DNA of 64,000 nt from Mucilaginibacter empetricola (GCF_024808665.1 NZ_JANUBZ010000006.1:248001-312000); one strand, 5' to 3'. Shown: positions 28,172 to 38,202, numbered from the stretch's first letter. Made by a program: numbers and translations. The notes: generated by a model from the sequence alone, not told the origin.

Positions 28172-28332
28172 GCGGCAAAACTACTGAAGTTTTTAAAACT
28201 TTGTATGTTTGGAGAAGCGTTCATTACTTTATTTGTTGTTTTGATAAATTGAAATTGCTTAGTGGTTTTATACCAGCAAAGTACAAATAAAGAATGCTAC
28301 ATTGAACCTTCGAATCATCGAACAAAAAATAA

Positions 28333-29187
28333 ATGAAAAAAAGATTACTCCTGTTATTGGTACTGGTAGCGGCTATTGGCATTGCAGCTACAACGCATGA
28401 TTATTTTTTGCTGCCCGAAAACTTTTTTCTGCACAAAGGCGATAAACTTAACCTGCATTTATTAGGCGGCGAAACTTTTATTAAATCTGAAGAAATTGGT
28501 TATCAGTCAAAAAATACGGCTAAGTTTATGATTTTTGAGGGATCAAAGAAAACTGATCTTACAAAAGTTGCTAAAGACAGCGCTACTCCTTTAATTAATT
28601 ACACTATGCTTAACAGCGGCCAGGCGTTAATTCAAATGTCCCGCGGCGTTGAATATAGCGATGCATCAAGGGATAACTTTGCTGATTTTTTAACCGCGCA
28701 AGGGCTTGATAAATTGGCTGACAAAGTGAAAAATGCCAACCAGTTTAGAATAAGGCAAAAAATTACCCGCTATTTAAAAACATTGATTGCGGTTGATAAT
28801 CATGATGGTAATGCCTATGAAAAGGTTTTGAACGACGATTTTGAAATTGTTTTAAAAGACAATCCATACAAAAGGAAATATGGCGATGATATGGTGGCCC
28901 AGTTAAAATTTAAAGGTAAGCCAGATGCTGGCGCTCCTATGGCACTTTACATTAAAACCGTAACGGGTAATGTTTATACTACCAATTTAACCACAGATAA
29001 GGATGGAATGGTTACGTTTACCATGAGCCGCGAAGGTATTTTTATGCTACGCAGTGTAAGGATTGAAGCTACCAAAGATAAAGATGCCGACTATGAAAGC
29101 TGGTGGACATCATTTACGTTTCCGTTCAGCAGTTCGGACGACGTGCCTAATACCTACAAGGAATTTGGGTTCGGCAATGTTCATTAA
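28333..29187 (+). CDS. DUF4198 domain protein, exported
   Basis: A 284-residue protein with a signal peptide of about 18-20 residues (KKRLLLLLVLVAAIGIAA). After it comes HDYFLLPENFFLHKGDKLNL, the start of the DUF4198 domain, a beta-rich periplasmic module often found near metal-transport genes. The C-terminal half (GAPMALYIKTVTGNVYTTNLTTDKDGMVTF is spread over residues about 197-230) looks like an Ig-type repeat of the same family. No transporter is adjacent here. Role unknown; a link to metal handling is only by family association. Confidence 0.8.
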   Translation: MKKRLLLLLVLVAAIGIAATTHDYFLLPENFFLHKGDKLNLHLLGGETFIKSEEIGYQSKNTAKFMIFEGSKKTDLTKVAKDSATPLINYTMLNSGQALIQMSRGVEYSDASRDNFADFLTAQGLDKLADKVKNANQFRIRQKITRYLKTLIAVDNHDGNAYEKVLNDDFEIVLKDNPYKRKYGDDMVAQLKFKGKPDAGAPMALYIKTVTGNVYTTNLTTDKDGMVTFTMSREGIFMLRSVRIEATKDKDADYESWWTSFTFPFSSSDDVPNTYKEFGFGNVH

Positions 29188-29255
29188 TGATGACATTTTC
29201 AGAAACCGACAAAGGTTTAGGACAGCTTGATTAATTTCAGGCGTCCTAAATTTAA

Positions 29256-30638
29256 TTAATCTGTTTTATTACGCTCCGCCCATTGCTTACTAAACGATTT
29301 ATCGGCAACTTTTGGCATTTCGCGATAATGACCCCATGTTTTTTTGAAGAAAATACGGAGCATCAAGTTTTTCATTTTGCCACCAAAAAAGTCAGTGCGT
29401 TTGCGGCTAAGCATGGTTTTTTTCCAATTGTTCCAGCCCCATTTTTCTTTGGTGCTTACCAAATGTTCGCTAACAGCATCACGCCGGTTTAGCAGCAGCA
29501 TTTTGTGGATATCAATCTTAACCGGACAAACTTCTGTGCATTTGCCACAAAGGCTGGAGGCATAGCTCAAGTGCTTAAACTCATCCATACCTTTCATATG
29601 CGGGCTTATAATGGAGCCGATGGGGCCGCTGTAGGTAGTTTCGTAAGTATGGCCGCCAATGTTTTTATAAACCGGGCAGGCGTTAAGACAGGCGCCGCAA
29701 CGGATGCAATATAAGGCCTGGCGTTGTTCTTTTTGCGCAAGCAGGTTGGTGCGGCCGTTATCCAGCAATACAACATACATTTCCTCGGGACCGTCGATTT
29801 CGTCACCTTGCCTTGGGCCGCTGAGTATGGTATTGTAAACGGTTAAATTTTGCCCGGTGCCATGTGTTGCCAGTATCGGCCAAAATAAATCAAGATCAGC
29901 GATGGACGGAATGATTTTTTCGATACCAACTACGGCTATATGTATTTTAGGGAAAGACGTACTTAAACGGGCATTGCCTTCATTTTCGCTTATGGCGATG
30001 CTGCCGGTGTCGGCTATCAAAAAATTTGCGCCGGTGATGCCAACATCGGCATTTACATATTTGTCGCGAAGTAGTTCACGGGCCTTTTGGGTTAGTTGTT
30101 CGGGCGTTGCGTCTATTGGAGTGCCGAATTTCTCGTTAAATAGCTTTGCAATATCTTCTTTTGAAAGATGCATAGCCGGCGTAACAATATGGTAGGGCTT
30201 TTGACCCAGCAATTGTACAATATATTCGCCCAGGTCGGTTTCTAATGATTCAATATGATGATGCTCCAGAAATTCATTGAGTTCAATTTCTTCCGTCACC
30301 ATTGATTTTGATTTAACAACGGTTTTGGCACCAGCTTTTTTTAATATGTTGAGGATTTCGCGGTTGGCCTCTTCGGCATCATTGGCCCATATCACCTTGC
30401 CGCCGCGTTTTTGGAAATTGGCTTCAAACTCGGGCAAAATCTTGTCCAGGTTTTCCATAACCTTCCATTTGACTACGTGCCCCTTACGCTTAATGTTTTC
30501 GAGATTGATGATTTTTGACAAGCCTTTTTCAACCGCAGCATCATACTTGCCAATATTGTAATTGACAATGCGCCGGTGACTGATGTCAAAAGCCTTATCC
30601 TCAGAGGTTACCAAAAAATCTTCTGCGGTGCTTCCCAT
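29256..30638 (-). CDS. lutB: Lactate utilisation protein B-like iron-sulfur protein
   Basis: A 460-residue protein of the LutB/LldF (YkgF) family. Two ferredoxin-type clusters are seen, CIRCGACLNACPVY near residue 305 and CGKCTEVCPVK near residue 355. The N-terminal two thirds is the LUD domain (VVKSKSMVTEEIELNEFLE). In the LutABC complex it carries electrons from L-lactate oxidation. lutA and lutC are not in the window, so in this genome the complex must be encoded elsewhere or this protein works with other partners. It has no signal peptide. Confidence 0.9.
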   Translation of the reverse strand: MGSTAEDFLVTSEDKAFDISHRRIVNYNIGKYDAAVEKGLSKIINLENIKRKGHVVKWKVMENLDKILPEFEANFQKRGGKVIWANDAEEANREILNILKKAGAKTVVKSKSMVTEEIELNEFLEHHHIESLETDLGEYIVQLLGQKPYHIVTPAMHLSKEDIAKLFNEKFGTPIDATPEQLTQKARELLRDKYVNADVGITGANFLIADTGSIAISENEGNARLSTSFPKIHIAVVGIEKIIPSIADLDLFWPILATHGTGQNLTVYNTILSGPRQGDEIDGPEEMYVVLLDNGRTNLLAQKEQRQALYCIRCGACLNACPVYKNIGGHTYETTYSGPIGSIISPHMKGMDEFKHLSYASSLCGKCTEVCPVKIDIHKMLLLNRRDAVSEHLVSTKEKWGWNNWKKTMLSRKRTDFFGGKMKNLMLRIFFKKTWGHYREMPKVADKSFSKQWAERNKTD

Positions 30639-30737
30639 TTTGCGAAGTTAGTTGTTTTAATTTTAAGTGGAAAGTGTTTAGTGCTAAGCAGTTTAATTTC
30701 TTTTAAACTTATCACATCAACTTACAACCAACAACCC

Positions 30738-31172
30738 TTAGCAAGAGATTTTGTTTACCCTGGTAGCATGTCGGCCACCTTCGAAAGGAGTACTTAGGAA
30801 AGTTTTTACAATTTTTTTGGCTTCATCAAGTGAAATGAAGCGCGCAGGGATACATACAACGTTGGCATTGTTATGCTGGCGTGCCAAAGAGGCTAATTCC
30901 TCGTTCCAGCAAATGGCTGCGCGAATGCCCTGATGTTTATTGGCAGTAATGGCGACACCATTGGCGCTGCCACAAATTAAAATACCTAAATCAAACTCAC
31001 CGCTTTCAACAGCTGACGCTACTGGATGCGCAAAGTCGGGATAATCAACAGATGTGGTAGAGTAGGTGCCAAAATCTTTTAGTTCTTTTAACTCCAGCCC
31101 TTCGGTTATCAATTGCTTATAATCAAAGCCGGCATGATCCGAACCAATGGCAATTTTTAATCCGTTTTCCAT
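30738..31172 (-). CDS. rpiB: Ribose-5-phosphate isomerase B
   Basis: A 144-residue protein matching the RpiB/LacAB family. The N-terminus IAIGSDHAGFDYK is the phosphate-sugar binding motif, and the catalytic Cys is in ILICGSANGVAI. The RHNNANVVCIPAR-type stretch (HNNANVVCIPARF) is also conserved. It interconverts ribose-5-phosphate and ribulose-5-phosphate in the pentose phosphate pathway. It follows tatC on the same strand, separated by a terminator. Confidence 0.95.
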   Translation of the reverse strand: MENGLKIAIGSDHAGFDYKQLITEGLELKELKDFGTYSTTSVDYPDFAHPVASAVESGEFDLGILICGSANGVAITANKHQGIRAAICWNEELASLARQHNNANVVCIPARFISLDEAKKIVKTFLSTPFEGGRHATRVNKISC

Positions 31173-31199
31173 AGTTTGTGGGAGTTGATTTTATAAAAA

Positions 31200-31239
31200 C
31201 TCCGGTTAGATGATCTGTTCGCAAATCATCTAACCGGAG
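31200..31239 (-). terminator. Intrinsic terminator after tatC
   Basis: CTCCGGTTAGATGAT (31200-31214) and its exact complement (31225-31239) form a 15-base stem. Read on the minus strand the stem is followed by TTTTTAT. It separates tatC from rpiB. Confidence 0.9.
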
Positions 31240-31256
31240 GCAATTTCATTTATTTA

Positions 31257-32141
31257 TTAGGAGTTTATTAGTTCTTCTCTTTTACGCCTGCGCTGTACCA
31301 CGGCCGATACTATTATACTTAATTCATAAAGTATAAACAGTGGTGCCGCAACAACCAGCATAGTTAATGCATCAGGAGAAGGGGTGATGATTGCTGCTAT
31401 TACTAAAATAATAACAGTGGCATACCGGCGTTTCTCGCGCATAAACTTAGGTGTAAGTATATTGAGGCTTGATAGTATGTAAACCACAATAGGCAGCTGA
31501 AATACCAGGCCAGCCAACAAGGTCAGCATAGTTACCGATGAAATATAAGAATCAATGCTGAACAAGTTTTCAATGGCATCACTTACCGTATAACTTGCTA
31601 AGAAACGTATGGATAAAGGTGTAACTACATAGTAACCGAAAAGTACACCCATGAAAAATAAAACAGAGCAGTAAAATACAAAGCCACTTGCTGCTTTACG
31701 CTCTCTTTCGTGTAGGGCAGGGCGTATAAAGCGCCAAATCTCAAACAATAAATAAGGAATGCCTAAAGTAAGGCCAATCATTATTGACGAGTTCAATTGC
31801 AGGTTAAACTGACCGGCAAGGTCGGTGTTTATCAGCTTTACATTTATCTTCTCAACACAAAAGCTCTTGGCTTTAAAGTAAGAACTCATGTTTTGTAAAG
31901 CAGCTCCTGCATTACACATCATCCGGTAGGTCCAGAAATCGGTATGCGTAGGAGCCATGATGATATTCTGGAAAATATCATCGTAGTAAATGAACGTAAT
32001 AATAGCAAAAAATAATACCGCGAAAGCAGATCGGAGGAAGTGCCATCTTAAAGCTTCCAGATGTTGAAAGAAAGACATTTCGCCTTCCATACTGTTACCT
32101 TTATCCCTAATCGTTTTAATCAGCTTACTTCCTATGTTCAT
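31257..32141 (-). CDS. tatC: Sec-independent protein translocase TatC
   Basis: A 294-residue protein with six membrane segments. The cytoplasmic N-terminus has MSFFQHLEALRWH, the TatC N-terminal motif with its conserved Glu. FEIWRFIRPALHERERK (residues about 130-146) is the other signature. It carries about 20 extra residues before the motif, as I recall for relatives in this family, so I keep the first ATG. TatC binds twin-arginine signal peptides in the inner membrane. tatA is not adjacent. Confidence 0.95.
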   Translation of the reverse strand: MNIGSKLIKTIRDKGNSMEGEMSFFQHLEALRWHFLRSAFAVLFFAIITFIYYDDIFQNIIMAPTHTDFWTYRMMCNAGAALQNMSSYFKAKSFCVEKINVKLINTDLAGQFNLQLNSSIMIGLTLGIPYLLFEIWRFIRPALHERERKAASGFVFYCSVLFFMGVLFGYYVVTPLSIRFLASYTVSDAIENLFSIDSYISSVTMLTLLAGLVFQLPIVVYILSSLNILTPKFMREKRRYATVIILVIAAIITPSPDALTMLVVAAPLFILYELSIIVSAVVQRRRKREELINS

Positions 32142-32210
32142 AGTTCAAATTGCTTTCCGCTTTTAATAGCATAGGATGTTACCTACGCATGGTTATTAAT
32201 AACGGATTTA

Positions 32211-33551
32211 TTATTCGGTATATTCAAACGTTTCCATAAATTTGGTAGTAAAATTACCGGCGCGGAAGTTTGGATCCTGTAGTAATTTTAAATGGAAAGG
32301 TATGGTAGTTTTTACACCTTCAATCACAAACTCGCTTAACGCGCGTTCCATTGTTGCCAAAGCTTCATCGCGGGTTTGCGCCATGCAGATAACCTTAGCA
32401 ATCATTGAATCGTAATTAGGCGGAATCACGTAACCGGTGTAAACATGCGTATCAATACGTACGCCGTGACCGCCAGGTGAATGGAAATTGGTTATTTTAC
32501 CTGGTGATGGGCGGAAATTGTTAAAAGGATCTTCGGCATTTATACGGCACTCAATTGCATGCAATATTGGCTCGTAGTTTTTGCCCGAAATAGGAATGCC
32601 CGCAGCAACCTTTATTTGTTCTTTAATTAAATCAAAGTTGATAACTTCTTCAGTAACCGGATGTTCTACCTGTATACGGGTGTTCATCTCCATAAAATAG
32701 AAGTTGCGGTCTTTATCAACCAAAAACTCAACCGTTCCGGCACCTTCATATTTTACTGCTTTGGCACCTTTTATAGCTGCATCTCCCATTTTTTTACGCA
32801 GTTTTTCTGTCATAAATGGAGATGGAGATTCTTCAACCAATTTTTGGTGACGGCGCTGAATAGAGCAGTCGCGCTCAGAAAGATGGCAAACTTTGCCATA
32901 CTGATCGCCTACTACCTGTATCTCGATGTGACGCGGATCCTGTACATATTTTTCAAGGTACATGCCATCGTTACCAAAGGCTGCACCTGATTCTGCACGT
33001 GCCGAATCCCAGGCACCTTCAAATTCTTCGTCTTTCCAAACAATACGCATCCCGCGGCCACCACCGCCGGCAGTAGCTTTTAAAATTACAGGATAACCTA
33101 TTTTTTTTGCAATTTCGATGCCTTGTTTTACGCTTTGCAGCAAACCTTCAGATCCCGGAATGGTAGGCACACCTGCCTTTTTCATGGTCTCTTTGGCTGA
33201 TGCCTTATCGCCCATAGAGTTAATCTGGTCGGCGGTAGCGCCTATAAATTTGATGCCATACTCTGCACAGATAGCCGAAAATTTGGCGTTTTCAGACAAG
33301 AAACCATAGCCTGGATGAATAGCATCGGCATTGGTTAATTCAGCGGCAGATATAATGTTGGGGATATTTAAATAAGAATCCCGGCTGGCGGGGGGGCCTA
33401 TACAAACAGCTTCATCGGCAAAACGCACATGAAGGCTGTCGCGGTCGGCAGTAGAATATACAGCTACGGTTTTTATACCCATTTCCTTACAGGTGCGAAT
33501 AATTCGCAGGGCTATTTCACCACGGTTAGCTATTAATATTTTTTTAAACAT
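32211..33551 (-). CDS. accC: Acetyl-CoA carboxylase, biotin carboxylase subunit
   Basis: A 446-residue biotin carboxylase, the expected length. The N-terminus [20 protein letters not shown], the ATP-grasp Gly loop GGGGRGMR and the [15 protein letters not shown] metal and catalytic stretch are all intact. It carboxylates the biotin on AccB in the first step of fatty-acid synthesis. It is the last gene of the DUF177-rpmF-plsX-fabH-fabH-accB-accC cluster. The transferase genes accA and accD are not in the window. Confidence 0.97.
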   Translation of the reverse strand: MFKKILIANRGEIALRIIRTCKEMGIKTVAVYSTADRDSLHVRFADEAVCIGPPASRDSYLNIPNIISAAELTNADAIHPGYGFLSENAKFSAICAEYGIKFIGATADQINSMGDKASAKETMKKAGVPTIPGSEGLLQSVKQGIEIAKKIGYPVILKATAGGGGRGMRIVWKDEEFEGAWDSARAESGAAFGNDGMYLEKYVQDPRHIEIQVVGDQYGKVCHLSERDCSIQRRHQKLVEESPSPFMTEKLRKKMGDAAIKGAKAVKYEGAGTVEFLVDKDRNFYFMEMNTRIQVEHPVTEEVINFDLIKEQIKVAAGIPISGKNYEPILHAIECRINAEDPFNNFRPSPGKITNFHSPGGHGVRIDTHVYTGYVIPPNYDSMIAKVICMAQTRDEALATMERALSEFVIEGVKTTIPFHLKLLQDPNFRAGNFTTKFMETFEYTE

Positions 33552-33566
33552 GTTTCTTTTAGTTAA

Positions 33567-33676
33567 GTGGTTGATTAAGTTGAATTGTTGATTGGTTTTA
33601 ATATTCAGTTATCAGTTGATTTAGAAAGATGGCTTATAAAACCATTCACTTAATCAACCAATCAACCTAATCAACT
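33567..33676. repeat. Imperfect inverted repeat of iterated words between accB and accC
   Basis: The left side has GGTTGATTAAGTTG and GTTGATTGGT (33571-33600 region); the right side has the inverted words CACTTAATCAACC and AATCAACCTAATCAAC (33643-33674 region). The arms match with a few mismatches over about 30 bases, so the intergenic RNA could fold into a long stem. Confidence 0.6.
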
Positions 33677-33682
33677 AAACAA

Positions 33683-34150
33683 TTACATAGGTTCAACCAA
33701 AAATAACGGCTGGTCATATTCAACCGGTGAAGCATTGTCAACCAATACTTTTACAATGCGGCCCGAAACTTCTGATTCAATTTCATTAAATAATTTCATC
33801 GCTTCGATAATGCAAAGTACCGATCCTGGTTTTATCTCATCGCCTACGTTAGCAAACAATGGTTTATCAGGACTGGCCGAACGATAGAAAGTTCCAATCA
33901 TTGGCGATTTAATGGTCACATATTTTGAGGTGTCTTCAACAGGCGCAGCTGCTGGTGCCGCTATTGCTGCAGGCGCTGCTTGTACAGGCGCGGCAATAAG
34001 GGGTTGACCTTCAGGTATAGTTGCGTTAACTATTGTTGCTACCTGGTTGGTTTTAATAGTGATCTTAAAATTTTCCTGCTCAATGGAAACTTCGTTTACT
34101 CCTGATTTGGAAACAAAGCGTATGAGATCTTGAATTTGTTTAATATCCAT
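33683..34150 (-). CDS. accB: Acetyl-CoA carboxylase, biotin carboxyl carrier protein
   Basis: A 155-residue biotin carrier. The biotin-accepting Lys119 is in EAMKLFNE. An Ala/Pro-rich flexible linker (residues about 53-72) joins a short N-terminal helical part to the C-terminal biotinyl domain. Length and layout are those of the family. It precedes accC by a 131-base repeat-filled gap. A TACATTTG box on the minus strand at 34338-34345 could give it its own promoter. Confidence 0.96.
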   Translation of the reverse strand: MDIKQIQDLIRFVSKSGVNEVSIEQENFKITIKTNQVATIVNATIPEGQPLIAAPVQAAPAAIAAPAAAPVEDTSKYVTIKSPMIGTFYRSASPDKPLFANVGDEIKPGSVLCIIEAMKLFNEIESEVSGRIVKVLVDNASPVEYDQPLFLVEPM

Positions 34151-34179
34151 GCTCGGGCGTTAGTTGTTTTGGATAAAGT

Positions 34180-34395
34180 TACTGTTTTAATATGCAGATG
34201 TGCAAATTTCAAATACGCTGATTATAGGTGCGTTGATTTGAAATTTGACAGTTGCAGCTATTTTAATTAGTTAGTTATTCATTTAATAAGTACAACATCA
34301 ATTTACGTATTGTTTGTAATATGTAAACTTGAAGGGCCAAATGTACAACATGGTGACTTTAAATCATCTGCACATTTGGAATTTACTCATCTACA
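34180..34395. repeat. Iterated-word inverted repeats between fabH and accB
   Basis: The word GCAGATGTGCAAATTTCAAAT (34191-34211) has an inverted, diverged copy near 34371-34393. A shorter perfect inverted pair AAATTTCAAAT / ATTTGAAATTT lies inside. A related direct copy of the word (GTGCAAATTCCAAATGTG) occurs at about 35451-35468, between the two fabH genes. Confidence 0.5.
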
Positions 34396-34397
34396 CA

Positions 34398-35387
34398 TCA
34401 ATAGGCCCATTTTAAGTAAATGGAACCCCAGGTAAAGCCACCGCCAAAAGCAGCCAATATCAAATTGTCGCCTTTTTTAAATTTGCTTTCCCACTCCCAT
34501 AAACATAGTGGTATAGTACCATTTGTGGTATTGCCATAACGCTCAATGTTGATGATTACCTTTTCTGGACTAACACCGGTACGGTTAGCTGTTGCATCAA
34601 TAATGCGTTTGTTAGCCTGGTGAGGAACCAACCATGCAATGTCTTCTGATTGAAGATTGTTTTTTTCCATTACTTCAGCAGCAACATCAGCCATATTGGT
34701 TACGGCAAATTTAAATACCGCCTGACCTTCCTGGTAAGCAAAGTGCTCATCAGCATCAACTGTTTCGTGTGAAGCAGGCCTGATAGAGCCACCGGCTTTT
34801 TGGTGAAGATATGGTACACCCACACCGTCGCTTTTTAATATCGAATCAATAATGCCATTGCCTTCGTCATTTGGCTCCAGTAAAACTGCGCCGGCGCCAT
34901 CACCAAAAATAATACAGGTGGCACGGTCTTTATAATTGGTTATGGATGACATTTTATCGCCACCTATTACCAGTACTTTTTTGTGTTTGCCACTTTCAAT
35001 AAACTGCGAACCTGTTGCCAGGCCGAATAAGAAACCAGAGCAGGCAGCCTGTAAATCAAATCCCCAGGCTTCTTTAGCACCAATTTTCTCGGCTAAAATA
35101 TTTGCCGTAGCCGGAAATACTCTATCGGGAGTAGTGGTACAAAATATAATCAGGTCAATTTCATTTGCGGTGATGCCGCGTTTTTTTAACAAGGCTTCAA
35201 CTGCAGGTACTGCAAGATCTGAGGTACCCAGGCCTTCACCTTTTAATATACGCCTTTCTTTTATGCCTGTGCGTGTAGTTATCCATTCGTCGTTGGTATC
35301 CACCAGGGTTTCCAATTCCTTGTTGGTTAATACATAATCAGGTACATAACCGTGAACAGCTGTAATAGCAGCATGAATTTTACTCAT
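34398..35387 (-). CDS. fabH: 3-oxoacyl-ACP synthase III (copy nearer accB)
   Basis: A 329-residue KAS III. The catalytic triad is Cys116 in AACSGF, His256 in PHQANK and Asn286 in YGNTTNGT. It condenses an acyl-CoA primer with malonyl-ACP to start fatty-acid synthesis. It is a tandem paralogue of the gene at 35513: a gap-free comparison gives 40 differences in 329 positions (about 88% identical). Many changes are conservative. One falls next to the active Cys (Ala115 here, Thr in the other copy) and several lie in the stretch at residues about 190-222. It keeps all catalytic residues, so it is probably active. Confidence 0.96.
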   Translation of the reverse strand: MSKIHAAITAVHGYVPDYVLTNKELETLVDTNDEWITTRTGIKERRILKGEGLGTSDLAVPAVEALLKKRGITANEIDLIIFCTTTPDRVFPATANILAEKIGAKEAWGFDLQAACSGFLFGLATGSQFIESGKHKKVLVIGGDKMSSITNYKDRATCIIFGDGAGAVLLEPNDEGNGIIDSILKSDGVGVPYLHQKAGGSIRPASHETVDADEHFAYQEGQAVFKFAVTNMADVAAEVMEKNNLQSEDIAWLVPHQANKRIIDATANRTGVSPEKVIINIERYGNTTNGTIPLCLWEWESKFKKGDNLILAAFGGGFTWGSIYLKWAY

Positions 35388-35512
35388 TGTAGTATTTTAC
35401 TAAAAGGCTGGTTTATATTGTTTATATAAGAGTTGTAATTTAATGTGCGAATGTGCAAATTCCAAATGTGTAAACAGAAAAATTGTGAAAATAATCTGCT
35501 ACACATTGTTAA

Positions 35513-36502
35513 TTAGTAAGCCCACTTTAAATAAATAGATCCCCAGGTAAATCCTCCGCCAAAGGCTGCCAATATAATATTGTCGCCTTTTTTGAATTTA
35601 TTTTCCCATTCCCACAAACATAAAGGTAAAGTTCCGTTAGTTGTGTTTCCGTAACGCTCAATATTTATAACTACTTTATCAGCACTTACGCCCGTACGGG
35701 TAGCCGTTGCATCAATGATACGTTTGTTAGCCTGATGCGGAACCAGCCAGGCAATATCATCATGGCCAAGGTTGTTGCGTTCCATTATTTCAGCGGCAAC
35801 ATCAGCCATATTGGTTACAGCAAACTTAAATACTGTTTTTCCTTCCTGGTAAATAGAGTGCTCGCTGGCATCAATAGTTGCATGCGATGCAGGTTTTACT
35901 GATCCGCCGGCTTCCTGGTAAAGAAAAGGTACACCCACGCCATCGCTTTTCAGTATGGAGTCGATAACGCCATTGCCTTCATCATTAGGTTCAAGCAATA
36001 CGGCACCGCAGCCATCGCCAAAAATAATGCAGGTGGCACGGTCTTTATAATTGATGATGGATGACATTTTATCGCCACCAACTACCAGTACTTTTTTGTG
36101 TTTGCCGCTTTCTATGAACTGAGAACCAGTTGCCAGGCCAAATAAGAATCCCGAACAGGTAGCCTGTAAATCATATCCCCAGGCATTTTTTGCACCGATT
36201 TTGCCCGCCAGAATATTTGCCGTTGCCGGAAATACCCTATCAGGAGTTGATGTACAAAAAATAATCAGGTCAATTTCATCGGCACCGATACCGCGCTTTT
36301 TTAACAAGCCTTCAACAGCCGGGACGGCCATATCTGAGGTACCTAATCCTTCTCCCTTTAATATCCTTCGCTCTTTTATACCGGTACGGGTGGTAATCCA
36401 CTCGTCGTTAGTATCTACCATTGTTTCCAGCTCGTGATTAGTTAGTACGTAATCGGGTACATAACCATGCACAGCTGTAATAGCAGCATGAATTTTATTC
36501 AT
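35513..36502 (-). CDS. fabH: 3-oxoacyl-ACP synthase III (copy nearer plsX)
   Basis: A 329-residue KAS III with the same triad (Cys116, His256, Asn286). It lies 12 bases after plsX in the usual position for fabH, so it is probably the ancestral copy, and the gene at 34398 the duplicate, although direction cannot be proved from this window. It differs from its partner by TCSGF in place of ACSGF and DGCGAV in place of DGAGAV. Branched-chain primers supplied by the E1 complex are likely substrates, as is usual in this phylum. Confidence 0.96.
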   Translation of the reverse strand: MNKIHAAITAVHGYVPDYVLTNHELETMVDTNDEWITTRTGIKERRILKGEGLGTSDMAVPAVEGLLKKRGIGADEIDLIIFCTSTPDRVFPATANILAGKIGAKNAWGYDLQATCSGFLFGLATGSQFIESGKHKKVLVVGGDKMSSIINYKDRATCIIFGDGCGAVLLEPNDEGNGVIDSILKSDGVGVPFLYQEAGGSVKPASHATIDASEHSIYQEGKTVFKFAVTNMADVAAEIMERNNLGHDDIAWLVPHQANKRIIDATATRTGVSADKVVINIERYGNTTNGTLPLCLWEWENKFKKGDNIILAAFGGGFTWGSIYLKWAY

Positions 36503-36514
36503 TTATAATATTTT

Positions 36515-37453
36515 TTACTGGAAAGCCAGTTTTATTTTATCTACAAGGGCGCTTTCAACCATGTTTCTTGATAAAAGCACCATGTTTTTAATCGCTTCGG
36601 GGCTTGATATACCATGCCCTACAACAACAGGGGCATTTACTCCCAATATTGGGCTGCCTCCGTATTGCTCATAATTAAACCTGTCGAAAAATTCATCTTT
36701 CATCCCTTTTTTAAGAGTTACTACATAAAAAGATTCGGCAAATTTTAAAAGGATGTTTCCGGTAAAGCCGTCGCAAACGATAATGTCAGCTAAATCGCCA
36801 AACATATCGCGTCCTTCAACATTTCCGGTAAAGTTAATGAGGGTTGATTCTTTCATCAGCGGGTAAGTAGCCTGGCAAAGTATATTGCCTTTCTCTTCCT
36901 CCTCGCCGATGTTCATCAATGCAACCCGTGGGTTTTCGATATTGTAAACATGCTGCGCAAATAAACTGCCCAGTACACCGAATTGTAGTAGAAACTCGGG
37001 TTTACAATCAGCATTGGCACCTACATCAATTAAAATACCTAAACCGCCTTTCAGTTTAGGTATAATACTTGTCATAGCAGGGCGTAAAACACCGGGAATG
37101 GCTTTTACACTAAACAGCGCACCAACAAGCATGGCACCGCTGTTGCCTGCCGAAGAAAATGCAGCAATGCTGCCTTCTTTAAGCATTTTAAAGCCTACAG
37201 CAATACTGGAATCAGGTTTCTGAACTATCGCCTTGGTAGGATGCTCGCCCATGCCAATCACTTCGGTTGTATGCACAAACTCAAAATGATCGGGGCTAAC
37301 ATTATTTTCCTGAAGGATACTGACAGCTTGCTCTTTGTCGCCAATGAGTACCAGTTGCTGGTTTGCCGACAATGCTTTATAAGCCGCAATTGCCCCTAAA
37401 ACAGTTGCTTTGGGAGCGTAATCACCGCCCATAATATCTAAGCCAATCTTCAT
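36515..37453 (-). CDS. plsX: Phosphate acyltransferase PlsX
   Basis: A 312-residue protein of the PlsX family. Typical motifs are LDIMGGDYAP at the N-terminus, SAGNSGA near residue 100, and DGFTGNILLK near residue 230. It converts acyl-ACP to acyl-phosphate for phospholipid synthesis. It lies in the conserved order rpmF-plsX-fabH, with 15 bases to rpmF and 12 to fabH, which indicates one transcript. Confidence 0.96.
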   Translation of the reverse strand: MKIGLDIMGGDYAPKATVLGAIAAYKALSANQQLVLIGDKEQAVSILQENNVSPDHFEFVHTTEVIGMGEHPTKAIVQKPDSSIAVGFKMLKEGSIAAFSSAGNSGAMLVGALFSVKAIPGVLRPAMTSIIPKLKGGLGILIDVGANADCKPEFLLQFGVLGSLFAQHVYNIENPRVALMNIGEEEEKGNILCQATYPLMKESTLINFTGNVEGRDMFGDLADIIVCDGFTGNILLKFAESFYVVTLKKGMKDEFFDRFNYEQYGGSPILGVNAPVVVGHGISSPEAIKNMVLLSRNMVESALVDKIKLAFQ

Positions 37454-37468
37454 TTCAGAAAATTAAAC

Positions 37469-37660
37469 TTATGCTACTGCTGCTTTCTCTATCAGTAATT
37501 TACCGTTGTAGTAAACGTTACCATCAACAGTGTAAGCTCTGTGCGGTAAGTGTACTGCACCAGTAATTTTGCAGGTAGTTAAAGTAGGAGCAAGAGCTTT
37601 ATCATGCGTTCTGCGCTTATCTCTTCTTGATTTGGATATTTTACGTTTTGGATGTGGCAT
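37469..37660 (-). CDS. rpmF: 50S ribosomal protein L32
   Basis: A 63-residue basic protein. MPHPKRKISKSRRDKRRTH is the L32 N-terminus, and CKITGAVHLPHRAY the middle. Only one Cys is present, so it lacks the four-Cys zinc form. It lies between DUF177 and plsX as in most bacteria. Confidence 0.97.
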   Translation of the reverse strand: MPHPKRKISKSRRDKRRTHDKALAPTLTTCKITGAVHLPHRAYTVDGNVYYNGKLLIEKAAVA

Positions 37661-37680
37661 AAATCCTGTTTTTTATTAGT

Positions 37681-38202
37681 TCATTTAAATTTTTTGAGCG
37701 CTTCCCACCTTGGGTCAGTCGTCTCATCCTGTTCTGTATTTGCCGAAAGTTTATTTAAACTTTCCAGCATTTCTTTATCACAATAGGGGGTATTCCCCTC
37801 GTCGTCGCAAACCGATGTAAATGGTAATGCAACGTTTATATATTCGTATATAAGCCCGGCAATATTGATCTCATGATCATTTTTCGACAGGTTTATTATT
37901 TCTTCGTCTTCGTCAATTTCCTCTTCACTGAACTTTGCTATCTGCTGTTCTTTTATATCCACCGGCAGTGGATATTGCGCTAAACAGCGGTCGCAGTTTG
38001 TATCTATAGTTCCGGTTATTTGAAAGTTCAGGATCAGCATTGTCTCCTGTTTATCCAGGTCAACCTGGCATTTCAAATTTGCTTTTTTTACAAGCGAATA
38101 TTCAAACTCGCTAAAAAAAGCATCGGTAACAACAAATTCAAACTGGTGCTTCCCCAGTTTAAGGCCGGTAAAAGGAATCGAGTAATTTCTTAGCGATTTC
38201 AA
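37681..38202 (-). CDS. DUF177 (YceD-like) protein
   Basis: A protein of about 173 residues from a TTG at 38202. The open frame reaches another TTG at 38223, but that codon overlaps a TACATTTG promoter box, and relatives begin with KSLRNYSIPFTGLKLGKHQF, so 38202 is preferred. Cys residues in CDRCLAQYP and CDDEGNTPYC could bind zinc, as is usual for DUF177. It is the first gene of the rpmF-plsX-fabH operon, the classic position for YceD, which is thought to act in large-subunit rRNA maturation. Confidence 0.88.
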   Translation of the reverse strand: MKSLRNYSIPFTGLKLGKHQFEFVVTDAFFSEFEYSLVKKANLKCQVDLDKQETMLILNFQITGTIDTNCDRCLAQYPLPVDIKEQQIAKFSEEEIDEDEEIINLSKNDHEINIAGLIYEYINVALPFTSVCDDEGNTPYCDKEMLESLNKLSANTEQDETTDPRWEALKKFK

